NCBI GenBank assembly: GCA_029298735.1
Contig: JANSLP010000494.1
Span: 1 to 17,707, forward strand
DNA length: 17,707 nucleotides
Direction: 5' to 3'
Source of the DNA: Ophiostoma sp. CBS 140.51
Taxonomy: Eukaryota; Ascomycota; Sordariomycetes; Ophiostomatales; Ophiostomataceae
The translations under genes and the position numbers were made by a program. Below the pieces are notes generated by a model that searched no databases, had not been told where the DNA came from, and was given only the letters and a program-made list of their open reading frames with translations. Every line of letters starts with the position of its first letter. Positions within the stretch are counted from its first letter, which is position 1. Below, piece after piece: positions 1 to 8,700 of this stretch.

Positions 1-56
1 AAATAAAAATATTGTCAGAAAAACACGTTTGAACCATTGTTAATTTTCAACATTAA

Positions 57-62
57 TTTATT
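57..62 (-). terminator. Candidate poly(A) signal of the Scj1-like gene
   Basis: TTTATT on the plus strand reads AATAAA on the minus strand, about 125 nt past the stop codon, in an AT-rich stretch (1-186) that otherwise shows no gene. Fungal poly(A) signals are degenerate, so this is only a candidate. Confidence 0.4.
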
Positions 63-186
63 ATTATTTTCTTCTATTGTTCGTCACCCTATCGCTGAAA
101 CTCAAAACATGGATGGAAATCGTCTACACCCTCTATCAAAATCATGCACCGCGTCCCAAGGTTACAAGACTACCGTGTCAGTCTGT

Positions 187-1500
187 CTATAACTCCTCGT
201 GCAGACGGTCGGCCTTTGCTGCTTGCCGGTCTGGCCGTCCACTGTCCTTCTGCAGATCAACGCCAATCTTGCCGCGCCACTTTTGCCACAGACTCCAAAA
301 CTCCTTTTCCATGCCCGACTCCATCTGGTCGGGCAAAACAACAGCGTACTCGACATACAGATTGCCAAACTCCGTCTTGTGGTAGACGCTGTCGCCGTCC
401 TCGTGCCAGATGGGCATGCCCTCGCCAGCAACAGTGTCGACGTGGCCGGGCTGCACGACCTGCCCGCGCTCCCTTTTTAATTCCACAACATGCCCATCAA
501 GATGCGTCAGGTTGCGCGTCCAGTCACCCATCCAGGCCTCCCGCAGCGAAATGACTTCCTTCCAAAACAGGTCGTTGCCCCGGCGGCGGAAGTAGGCGCC
601 GTCGACGTGGTCGGGGTTGTCTTCGGGTGAAGGCTCCTTCTCGCCGAGCGAAACGATGAGATCGCCCGCGACATAGTCTGGGCTGGCGTCGGCCTCATTC
701 TCGTAGACTATGCGCGCGTCCTTGGCGATGCCCCGCTGGATGGTGACGGACACAGGTGTGGGGCGGCGCACAACACGCTGGCCCTGGCAGACAGGGCAGA
801 CGTGTTTCACGGACTTGCCGCGTCCGCCGCAGCGGTCACAGTGCATTTGGACTTGCTGGAACATACCGGGCGCCAGCTGATGCTTCTGGATCACCACGCC
901 GCGGCCCTGGCACTTGTCGCACGTGTCCACATGCTTGTCGGCGGCGCCCGTGCCGTCGCAGTGCTCGCAAATCTCCTGCTTGTCCCAGTGGAACTCGACG
1001 GTCTGGCCATTGTAAAAGTCGCGCAAGGAGATTTGGACTTTGAGCTCCAGGTTGGGCCCGCGGCGCTCGCTCGCCTGGCCGAAATGGCCGCCGCCGCCAA
1101 AGAACCGGCTGAAAACGTCAAAGGGGTCGTGGTGCCCGCCGCCGCCGCCCTGTTGTTGTTGGTGCCGCTTCAGGCCCTCGTGGCCGTGCTGGTCGTAAAT
1201 CTTGCGGGTTTGGGGGTCGGACAGAGCTTCGTAGGCTTCCGAGACTTCGACAAACTTGTCTTTTGCAGAGTCGTCGCCGCTGTACTGTTAGCGAGGTTTT
1301 ATTTTGTGACAAGAGTGGAGGGAGACCTACGGATTCTTATCAGGATGGTACTTCTTGGAGAGCTGGCGGTAGGCCGACTTGATCTCGCGATCACCGGCAT
1401 CGCGTTTGATTCCCAAAACTTTGTAGAAATCTTCGGCGGCGAGGACTAGGTGTAATAACGAGAACAGTACTAGGAGTACTGTGTTTGTAAAGACCTTCAT
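187..1500 (-). CDS. SCJ1: ER-lumenal DnaJ (Hsp40) co-chaperone, Scj1-like; two exons (1500-1331, 1279-187)
   Basis: Splicing out 1280-1330 gives a 420-residue protein. Residues 1-21 are a signal peptide (MKVFTNTV, hydrophobic core, ending LVLA). The J domain follows at about 24-88, with the HPD motif at 52-54. A short Gly/Phe-rich linker lies at about 101-122. A cysteine-rich zinc region at about 161-226 has four CxxC units: CEHCDGTG, CDKCQGRG, CDRCGGRG and CPVCQGQR. The last unit has Arg where the usual final Gly stands. The C-terminal substrate-binding region ends in HEEL, which fits ER retrieval of the HDEL/KDEL type. Family knowledge: Scj1 is a J-protein partner of BiP/Kar2 and helps fold and clear misfolded proteins in the ER. 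The ATG at 1498-1500 is chosen because the signal peptide starts there and no upstream ATG exists in the open frame. The gene is divergent from the helicase at 2196. The signal peptide plus HEEL separate it from cytosolic Ydj1 and mitochondrial Mdj1. Confidence 0.93.
1280..1330 (-). other. Intron of the Scj1-like gene (51 nt)
   Basis: On the minus strand the intron begins GTAGGT and ends GCTAACAGTACAG, so a CTAAC branch site sits just before the AG. Joining codon halves CC and C keeps the J domain continuous (HPDKNPGDDSAKDKF), as expected for this family. The read-through frame hits a stop just inside the intron, so splicing is required. Confidence 0.93.
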
Positions 1501-1580
1501 GGTGAAGGGAGGGAGGGGGTGGGTCAAAAGGTGTGTCGTATCTGGGTATCGTCGTATAAAAAGGAGGAAAGGAGAAGGGA

Positions 1581-1629
1581 GAGAATGTCGAGAGAATGTC
1601 GAATCAAACAAGTCGATGTCGATGTCAAT
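1581..1629. repeat. Short tandem repeats in the DnaJ leader/promoter
   Basis: An 11-bp unit GAGAATGTCGA occurs twice head to tail (1581-1591, 1592-1602). It is followed by a 6-bp unit GTCGAT, GTCGAT, GTCAAT (1612-1629). A similar GTCGAA/GTCGCA run lies near 1788-1818. They look like replication-slippage products in a low-complexity leader. Confidence 0.7.
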
Positions 1630-2020
1630 AGATCGGCAGAAAAGGAGGCAGAGCGCAAAAGAAAAGGAGAGACGCAATCCAAAAGAAAAGAGTGTAGAAG
1701 AAGAATAGAAAATTAAAGAAAGACTCGAAAGGGAAGAAGAGTGCGCACGAAAGCAACCAGTCCGAGTATCACGGAGCAAGTGAGGTTGTCGAAGCAAAGT
1801 CGAAGTCGCAGTCGCAGAAAGCACAAGACAGGGGCGAATACAAGGGCCGCTGCACCACAGTTCGAGTAGCCACCTAATCCTAATCGCCAAAAGCACAAGT
1901 GTTATCAATGGCAATTAATCGGGGTCCTCTCCTTATCGGCAGGTACCTCAAGCGTGGCACCTTCCATGTTTATGCGCCTGTGACGGGAGCTTACTGTGGG
2001 TCCGGCGAAATAATTTTGCG

Positions 2021-2030
2021 TTATCGATAA
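2021..2030. promoter_or_regulatory. Palindrome TTATCGATAA
   Basis: A perfect 10-bp palindrome, 166 nt upstream of the helicase ATG, containing two overlapping GATA-type cores (TTATC and GATAA). It could bind a GATA-class or another dimeric factor. No function can be assigned from sequence alone. Confidence 0.35.
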
Positions 2031-2036
2031 GCCCTA

Positions 2037-2062
2037 CGCGCCAGAGAAAGTTGGCTGGCGCG
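2037..2062. promoter_or_regulatory. Inverted repeat CGCGCCAG-N10-CTGGCGCG
   Basis: Two perfect 8-bp arms (2037-2044 and 2055-2062) are separated by 10 bases and lie about 135-160 nt upstream of the helicase ATG. The spacing suits a dimeric DNA-binding protein such as a fungal zinc-cluster factor, but this is inference. Confidence 0.4.
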
Positions 2063-2195
2063 ACTGGTCTTGGGTCGCTGGACTGGCATCGTAGGCAGAC
2101 ATCACGACAGACTGCATCTTGAATCTTTGTAAGCACGACAGTGCACGTCGACCATTCCCTATCGATCTCAACACTACCCACCTCCCCACCTCACG

Positions 2196-5100
2196 ATGGC
2201 CTCCAAACGATATGCCTTTGTCGACATGGGCGGCGACGAGGCCGACGATGTGTCGCCGACAACGAAATCGACAAAATCAAGATCTGATCGCTATCGCAAA
2301 AGTCGACGAGATCGAGACAGAGATCACGGCAGAGATCGAGGAGACCACTGGGACGACAGACGACGCTCACACCGCAGCCAATCACGATCACGATCACGGT
2401 CGCCAAGACGGAGCACGACCACGAAATCCTATAGTAGTCGATCTAAGACGAGCCGACGCAGCGACGGCGACGGCGACGATAGAGACAAAGACAAAGACTT
2501 TGATGACCGCTGGGGCGATGAGGAGGCGCCGTCTGATGAGGGTGGAGACGATAATACCAAAGGCGGCGAGGACGACTTTCAAGAGTCGGCACCCAAGCGA
2601 CTGAAGCTGAGCCACCGGACGTTCCAAAACCCAGACAAAGACGAGAAGGAGGAGAAGGAGAGAGAGAAGAATGACACGAGTTCAAAATCGAAAACCATAC
2701 CCGATGATTTTAACGACGCAGACTTGTCCGAAGGTACGCGCGAGGAGCTGGCCGCACAGCGCGACCGTGCCGAGCGGGAAGCGTTTGCGGAACGACTCAA
2801 GAAACGAGACGATGGCCGCAGTAAGAAAGAGAGGGACGATGGTAGAGGATCCTCACGACAGCATCTGGCCGACGACGCCAAGGAACGCAGCGAGGCCATG
2901 CCCGAACTGCGGCAGCGTGCCCGTCAAGAGTACCTCAAGAAGCGCGAGACGGAGCGACTCGCCCTCCTGCGGCGACAGGTGGCGGAAGAGACGGAAGAGT
3001 TGAGGAGTGGCGTCCCTTTGACAGCGCGCGAGACGGCCGAGTTTGCCAAAAACCGCGAAATCTTGAGACTGGCCGAAGAGCGGCTGCGCATCGACGACCA
3101 CCGCGACGGCTATGTCATGCCCGAGGACTACATTACCGAAAAGGGCAAGATGGACCGCCAAAAGAAGGAGGATGCACTGTACAAACGCTATGTTGAAAAG
3201 GACCAGTACGGCCAGGAAAAGCATACCACAGAATACGAGGAGTGGGAGCGCGAGCAGGCAGTCAAGGCGAAATCGCAGATCCAGAGCCGCGAGCGTGTTG
3301 ACGGCGGCGAGTACGATTATATTTTGGACCAGGACCAGTACATCCAGTGGTCGCTCGACTCGCGGATGCCGGCTGAAGGTGCAGGTGTCAATGGCAAAGC
3401 CCTCACCAAAGAGCAGCAGTTCTTGCAAGCCCAAATCGACGCCGCCGAGAAGCGCCAGCTGTCCATCCAAGAGACGCGCAAGTCGCTGCCCATCTATCAG
3501 TACCGCGAAGAGTTTCTTGCCGCGCTTGAAGAGCACCAGATTCTGGTTATCGTCGGTGAGACCGGCAGTGGCAAGACGACTCAGCTTCCCCAATACCTGC
3601 ACGAAGCTGGCTACACCAAAAACGGCCTCAAAGTCGGCTGCACACAGCCTCGTCGTGTCGCCGCCATGAGTGTAGCTGCCCGTGTCGCCGACGAGATGGG
3701 CGTCAAAGTCGGCAGCGAAGTCGGCTATGCCATTCGTTTCGAAGACTGCACGAGCGAAAAGACCATCCTCAAATACATGACGGACGGTATGCTCTTGCGC
3801 GAGTTCTTGACCGAGCCTGATTTGTCGAGCTACTCCGCTATCATGATTGACGAGGCCCACGAGCGGACGGTGCACACGGACATTCTGCTGGCCCTCGTCA
3901 AAGATTTGGCTCGTGAGCGGCCTGACCTGAAGCTGCTCATCTCTTCGGCGACCATGAACGCCGAAAAGTTTGCCACCTACTTTGACAATGCGCCCATCTT
4001 CAACGTCCCCGGCCGTCGCTACCCTGTCGACATTTTTTACACACCCGCGCCCGAGGCCAATTATTTATTAGCAGCCGTCACGACCGTCTTCCAAATCCAT
4101 ACGACCCAGCCCAAGGGCGGCGATATTTTGGTGTTTTTGACAGGCCAGGACGAGATTGAGGCCGCTGAGCTGCAGATTGCCGAAATCTCTCGAAAACTCG
4201 GCAACCGCGTCAAGGAGCTTGTCGTCTGCCCCATCTACGCCAACCTGCCGTCCGAGTTGCAGGCCAAGATCTTTGAGCCCACACCCGAAAACGCCCGGAA
4301 AGTCGTCCTGGCCACCAACATTGCTGAGACCAGTCTGACCATTGACGGCATTGTCTACGTCATTGACCCGGGCTATGTCAAGGAAAACGTCTACAATCCG
4401 GCTACTGGCATGTCGAACCTGGTCGTGGTCCCCTGCTCACGCGCCTCGGCCAACCAGCGCAGCGGCCGTGCCGGTCGTGTCGGCCCGGGCAAGTGTTTTC
4501 GGCTGTACACCAAATACACCTACATGAACGAAATGGACGAGAGCACCACGCCCGAAATCTTGCGGACCAACCTCAACGGTGTCGTGTTGCAACTAAAAAG
4601 TCTGGGCATCAATGAGCTGCTCGACTTTGAGTTCATGGACCCGCCGCCCACCGAAGCGTTGATTGGCGCCCTCAACCAGCTCTTTGCCCTCCAGGCGCTC
4701 AACCACAAGGGCGAGCTCACCAAGGTCGGCCGCCAAATGGCCGAGTTTCCCACTGACCCCATGCTGGCCAAAGCCGTCATTGCCGCCGGCAAAGAAGGCT
4801 GTGTCGAGGAAGTGCTGTCGATTGTGTCCATGCTGAGTGAAGCATCCGCCCTCTTTTTTCGACCAAAGGACAAAAAAATCCATGCCGACAGCGCCCGGGC
4901 CCGGTTTACTGTCCAGGAAGGCGGCGACCATTTGACTCTACTCAACATCTGGAACCAGTGGGTCGACAGCGATTTTAGCCCCATCTGGGCGAAAGAAAAC
5001 TTTTTGCAGCAGCGCAGCCTGACACGCGCCCGCGATGTGCGCGAACAGTTGGCCAAACTGTGCGAGCGCGTCGAGGTCGAGCTCTCGTCGGTCGGCGCGT

Positions 5101-5426
5101 CGCACATGGTGCCCATCAAGCGCGCGCTGACGGCCGGGTTTTTCCCCAATGCGGCCCGCATGCAGCGCGACGGCGGCAGTTATCGCACCGTGAAAAGCGC
5201 CACGACGGTCTACATCCACCCGAGTTCGGTGCTCATGGGAGCGGACCCACCCGCCAGAATGGTCATTTACTTTGAGCTCGTCCAAACAACAAAGGAATAC
5301 ATGCGCTCGTGTCTGCCCATTGAGCCCAAGTGGCTGTCGGAGCTGGCGCCGCATTTCCACAAGAAAAAGGACATGGAGGTACTCGAGGATAAGAAAATGT
5401 CCAAAGGACGTCATCATGCCAAGTAG
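2196..5426 (+). CDS. PRP2: Spliceosomal DEAH-box RNA helicase, Prp2/Cdc28/DHX16 type
   Basis: A single uninterrupted 1076-residue frame. Family knowledge: Prp2 is the ATPase that remodels the activated spliceosome before the first step of splicing, with a G-patch partner (Spp2). Residues 1-160 are Arg/Asp/Ser-rich and disordered, with an RS stretch (SRSRSRSP) near 63-70. A charged coiled region follows to about 410. The helicase core shows motif I GETGSGKT (454-461), Ia TQPRR (483-487), II DEAH (552-555), III SAT (584-586), IV LVFLTGQDE (645-653), V TNIAETSLT (707-715) and VI QRSGRAGR (754-761). HA2/ratchet and OB-fold regions follow to about 1050. The core matches DHX16 (for example IRFEDCTSE and DPPPTEALIGALNQL) better than the Prp22, Prp16 or Prp43 branches, and length agrees with human (about 1040) and S. 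pombe Cdc28. The ATG sits in a good context (CACGATGG). No intron is needed. It diverges from the DnaJ gene. Confidence 0.95.
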   Translation: MASKRYAFVDMGGDEADDVSPTTKSTKSRSDRYRKSRRDRDRDHGRDRGDHWDDRRRSHRSQSRSRSRSPRRSTTTKSYSSRSKTSRRSDGDGDDRDKDKDFDDRWGDEEAPSDEGGDDNTKGGEDDFQESAPKRLKLSHRTFQNPDKDEKEEKEREKNDTSSKSKTIPDDFNDADLSEGTREELAAQRDRAEREAFAERLKKRDDGRSKKERDDGRGSSRQHLADDAKERSEAMPELRQRARQEYLKKRETERLALLRRQVAEETEELRSGVPLTARETAEFAKNREILRLAEERLRIDDHRDGYVMPEDYITEKGKMDRQKKEDALYKRYVEKDQYGQEKHTTEYEEWEREQAVKAKSQIQSRERVDGGEYDYILDQDQYIQWSLDSRMPAEGAGVNGKALTKEQQFLQAQIDAAEKRQLSIQETRKSLPIYQYREEFLAALEEHQILVIVGETGSGKTTQLPQYLHEAGYTKNGLKVGCTQPRRVAAMSVAARVADEMGVKVGSEVGYAIRFEDCTSEKTILKYMTDGMLLREFLTEPDLSSYSAIMIDEAHERTVHTDILLALVKDLARERPDLKLLISSATMNAEKFATYFDNAPIFNVPGRRYPVDIFYTPAPEANYLLAAVTTVFQIHTTQPKGGDILVFLTGQDEIEAAELQIAEISRKLGNRVKELVVCPIYANLPSELQAKIFEPTPENARKVVLATNIAETSLTIDGIVYVIDPGYVKENVYNPATGMSNLVVVPCSRASANQRSGRAGRVGPGKCFRLYTKYTYMNEMDESTTPEILRTNLNGVVLQLKSLGINELLDFEFMDPPPTEALIGALNQLFALQALNHKGELTKVGRQMAEFPTDPMLAKAVIAAGKEGCVEEVLSIVSMLSEASALFFRPKDKKIHADSARARFTVQEGGDHLTLLNIWNQWVDSDFSPIWAKENFLQQRSLTRARDVREQLAKLCERVEVELSSVGASHMVPIKRALTAGFFPNAARMQRDGGSYRTVKSATTVYIHPSSVLMGADPPARMVIYFELVQTTKEYMRSCLPIEPKWLSELAPHFHKKKDMEVLEDKKMSKGRHHAK

Positions 5427-5740
5427 CATATTCGAGATGTACGTATAGATAGTTGCATAGTAATGATAATGACTGAACATCTTTAAATCCAAATAGTAGA
5501 AACAAGCCGTGGTATTGTGATAAACAAGCGAATAGATACAATAAACATCCAATGGATATTGTCATAAGATCCACCAAACAAGCTGTCACAAAACATGAGT
5601 ATCGCAAGTCAAATGAGTCAAATTACAAGCCGTTTCCATTACTGTCATAAAAGTCGTTACCATAGTCCGTAAGTCCAAGAAGAACAAAGTCAAATCCAAA
5701 ATCGAAAGATCAAACCAAAAAATAGCCGCCGTTCCTTGAC
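5427..5740. other. Convergent 3' flank between the helicase and the DUF3824 gene
   Basis: This 314-base AT-rich stretch lies between two stop codons facing each other and should hold both 3' UTRs. The only recognisable signal is AATAAA on plus at 5540. No coding frame or RNA gene was seen. Confidence 0.7.
5540..5545 (+). terminator. Candidate poly(A) signal of the helicase gene
   Basis: A canonical AATAAA lies 114 nt past the helicase stop codon in AT-rich sequence. This fits a fungal 3' UTR length, but the cleavage site cannot be seen. Confidence 0.5.
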
Positions 5741-8700
5741 CTAGCTCGCCCAACTCCGCCGCCGCTTGCGTGCATCGTTGCCGTCGTATCCATCCCGGTC
5801 AAACACGTATCCGCCGTCGAGGTAGTCCACAGAGGTTGCTCTGTCGTCGTGGCCGCGGTCGTCACGGTCTCCCTCTCGATGGCGGTCTCTGTCTCGACCA
5901 CTGTCTCGGTTCCTGCCTCGTCCGTCCTTGCCCGCATACGTGTTTCGTCGCTTGCGTTTCTTGCCGTCGTCATCGCCGGACTGTCGGTCGTCGCGTCGGT
6001 CGTCGCCGTCTCCGAGATCCCGTCTTGCATCCCCTTCGTCATGATGAGACAACCCTTCCAACACGCCACCAATTATCCCAAGAATACCGGGGTGACCACC
6101 ACCACCACCACTGCTGGCACCACCAACACCATCAAGAATGCTCCGCACACTATCGGCAATCTTGTCCACACCACCACCGCCGTTGGGATCGCTGCTGGCC
6201 ACGCCCCATTGCCCGCGCACATGCCACCCATCCGGCCGACCGTCGGGGTTGCGGAACTCAAAGTCGCCGTGCCGAGAGGTCATGCCGCGAGTGCGTGAAT
6301 TGGCACTTCCACCAATACTGCGGCCATCTAGCGGTCGGCCGTGTGAGTCAAATCGGTCGGGCAGCTCTTCGATAGCATCGTCATCCTCTGCCTGTTGTCG
6401 ACGGCTATGGACGGCCGCCGTCGGTGAAGGTGAAGGCGATGGAAGCTGTCTGCTTTTGCCCTTTACCTTGTCTTTGTCCTTATCGGTCGACGAACTCTTG
6501 TCTGTCGGATGTTCGCCAATCTCCGCATGGTGACGACGTAGTGTACGTGACGACTGTGGTGACAATGGCGCAAACCCAACAGCCTTGGCCGCTTCGTGGG
6601 CGTCCTCGGGGAGGTCCTGAATGTCGTTTACAGTATCTACGACGTCAGTACTCTATCAACATTATTTTTTTGAACAAGCAGGGGACATCCGTGAGACTAA
6701 CTCAAAGGAACGGTAAAACTCACATGATCACCATCGTGGGCGGCTGGCGGACGCGAGTTGATTATCGGGCTATCGTCGCTTCGGCCGCGGCTTGCCGAGG
6801 TATTGGCATTCGGAAGGACATTGGGATTGGCACCGGGAGCTTCGTAGACGTTGCCCACAGGCGGCGTGGGTGCACCAGATGGACCACCCGTTGGCGGCAT
6901 CGTCCCTGCTGATGGACCAGGAGGAGGCAGGATCGGGCACTCGGGCGGAATCTCGACGGGGTCGACAGGGCCGGCAGCAGGCGTGGACGGGTACGAGGCT
7001 GGGTAGGGTGCAGGGCCAGGAACAGGGCCCGACGACGGACCAGACGACGGGCCATGCGGGATGGGGGCACCGCCCTGGGCATCAGCAGCACCGCTACCGC
7101 GATTTGGGGGCGGGCCAGGAGGAGGCGGGTAGCCGCTGTAGTCGATGGGGTTATACGGCGGATAGATTTCGTGCAGGTTGGTGTTTGGGTGCTGCATTAT
7201 GCCGCCTGCGACACCAGCAGCGGCGGGAGGAGCGCCAGCGGGTGCAGGTGGGTAAAATGCACCGCCAGATGCGTGGGGCGGCGAGGGCGGACGGCCATCG
7301 TAGTCGTCGTAGTAGCCGCCGTCATACGCGGCTTCATCACGGTGGTCTGGCAACAAGAGGTCGTTAGGAATATGTCATACACCGGAAAGTACAGATGGGC
7401 ACTCACGTCTGTGGCGGTGTCTACGGTTAATGTCCTCATCGCGGTCATAGTCTCGGTCATGGCTGTGGCGTCTGTCGTGGTCACGGTCGTAGTCGTGGTC
7501 GTGGCCACGATCACGATCCCGGTGACGGTCTCGGCGCTCACGCTCACGCTCGCGTTTTTCTTCCGCCTCCTCTTCTTCCTTCTTCTTCTTGCTGTCGCCG
7601 TACTTCTTGATGCCAATGGCTCCAGCCACAGCACCAGCACCAGCAGCAGCCAGATTGCGAAGGCGGGACGCACTACGGTTGCGCTTCGACTTGCGGTCGC
7701 TGTCGACGTCGGCATCGGCTTCGTCGTCGCTGTCATTTCCATCATGGTTGTCGCGGTCACGACGGTGGTGACGACGTGACCGGCGGTCCTCACGCTCGCT
7801 GGCGTCCGCGGCACTGTCGTAGCTGCCACGGTGGCCGTGTCCACGATCACGACTCTGATTGATGATGGCGCCACCACCGGCAGCCGCGCCCGGGTCGGCA
7901 TACAGCGGCTGGTCACCATACTCAACCAATCCTAGCTCGGGGTCAGCACCTGAAGGCGGGTAGGGGGTGCGCGTGGCGCCGGACAGAGGTGGTGGTGAGT
8001 GAGATGCTGACCTGTTGCGCGAGTGCGACCGTGAGCCTCGACCGCGGCTGTGCCGGCTATGGCGGTCATCGTCGGAATAATAAGGCTCATCTGAGTAGTA
8101 CGCCGCCTCCTTCTGCTCGCGCTCCAACTCCTTCTTGTCCTTGTGCTTGTCGTATAACTTCTTGGCCGCGGCACCAGCAATGGCAGCGCCGGCAATCTCA
8201 GCACCAGTGCGCAGGCGCGAATGCGACCGTGCCTTGCCTTCACGCTGGCGCGACTTGGAGCGGAAGTGGTGCACCAGACCAGCCACAGCCGCCGTGCCCG
8301 CAGCCACCTTGGCCACTGAGTGCGAGCGGCTCTTGGTCCCGCTGCGCGATGCCGAGCGGTTGTTCACATGACCATAGTCGCCCTCATCGCTGCTGTACCT
8401 ATGGAGACTGCGGCCACGGTTGCGCTCTTCCTTATCGATGCGGTTCGACTGGATGTACTTGGCCGCACCCGCGACAGCCAGAGCAGCAGCAGCGAGGCCC
8501 AGACCCGTCTTGAGCTTGGAATGGTGGCGGCTTGTCGAGCGCGAGCGATTTCCACCACCGCGCGAGCGCGAACGAGCACGGTCGTCGTCGTCATTGTCGC
8601 CAAAGCGCTCATTGTATGCACTGTGCGCACGCTTAAAGACTTCCGTGCCCAGCGCACCCAGGGCAGCACCAGCAACGACCTTGCGGCCGCGGTGCTCAGG

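Larger units (their letters stand above)
1501..2195. promoter_or_regulatory. Divergent intergenic promoter region between the Scj1-like and Prp2-like genes
   Basis: These 695 bases separate two start codons that point away from each other, so both promoters must lie here. The half next to the DnaJ gene (about 1555-1740) is purine-rich on plus, meaning CT-rich on the sense strand of that gene, as is common just upstream of fungal transcription starts. The half next to the helicase has mixed composition and holds two symmetric elements, at 2021-2030 and 2037-2062. No conserved coding frame was seen. The long open frame on minus upstream of 1500 contains no ATG and reads low-complexity sequence. 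Confidence 0.75.

Noticed and set aside
802..1449. 215-codon plus-strand frame over the DnaJ gene
   Set aside because: Antisense shadow of the J-domain and zinc-region coding sequence; runs through the intron and has no domain of its own.
1327..1914. In-frame extension of the DnaJ exon upstream of 1500
   Set aside because: The frame is open but has no upstream ATG (it would begin at TTG), reads low-complexity leader, and would bury the clear signal peptide.
2853..3875. 340-codon minus-strand frame opposite the helicase
   Set aside because: Antisense shadow of the Prp2-like coding region, explained by its codon bias.
7054..7779. 241-codon plus-strand Val/Ala-rich frame
   Set aside because: Antisense reading of the His/Asp/Arg-rich repeats of the DUF3824 protein, which turns into Val/Thr/Ser-rich text.
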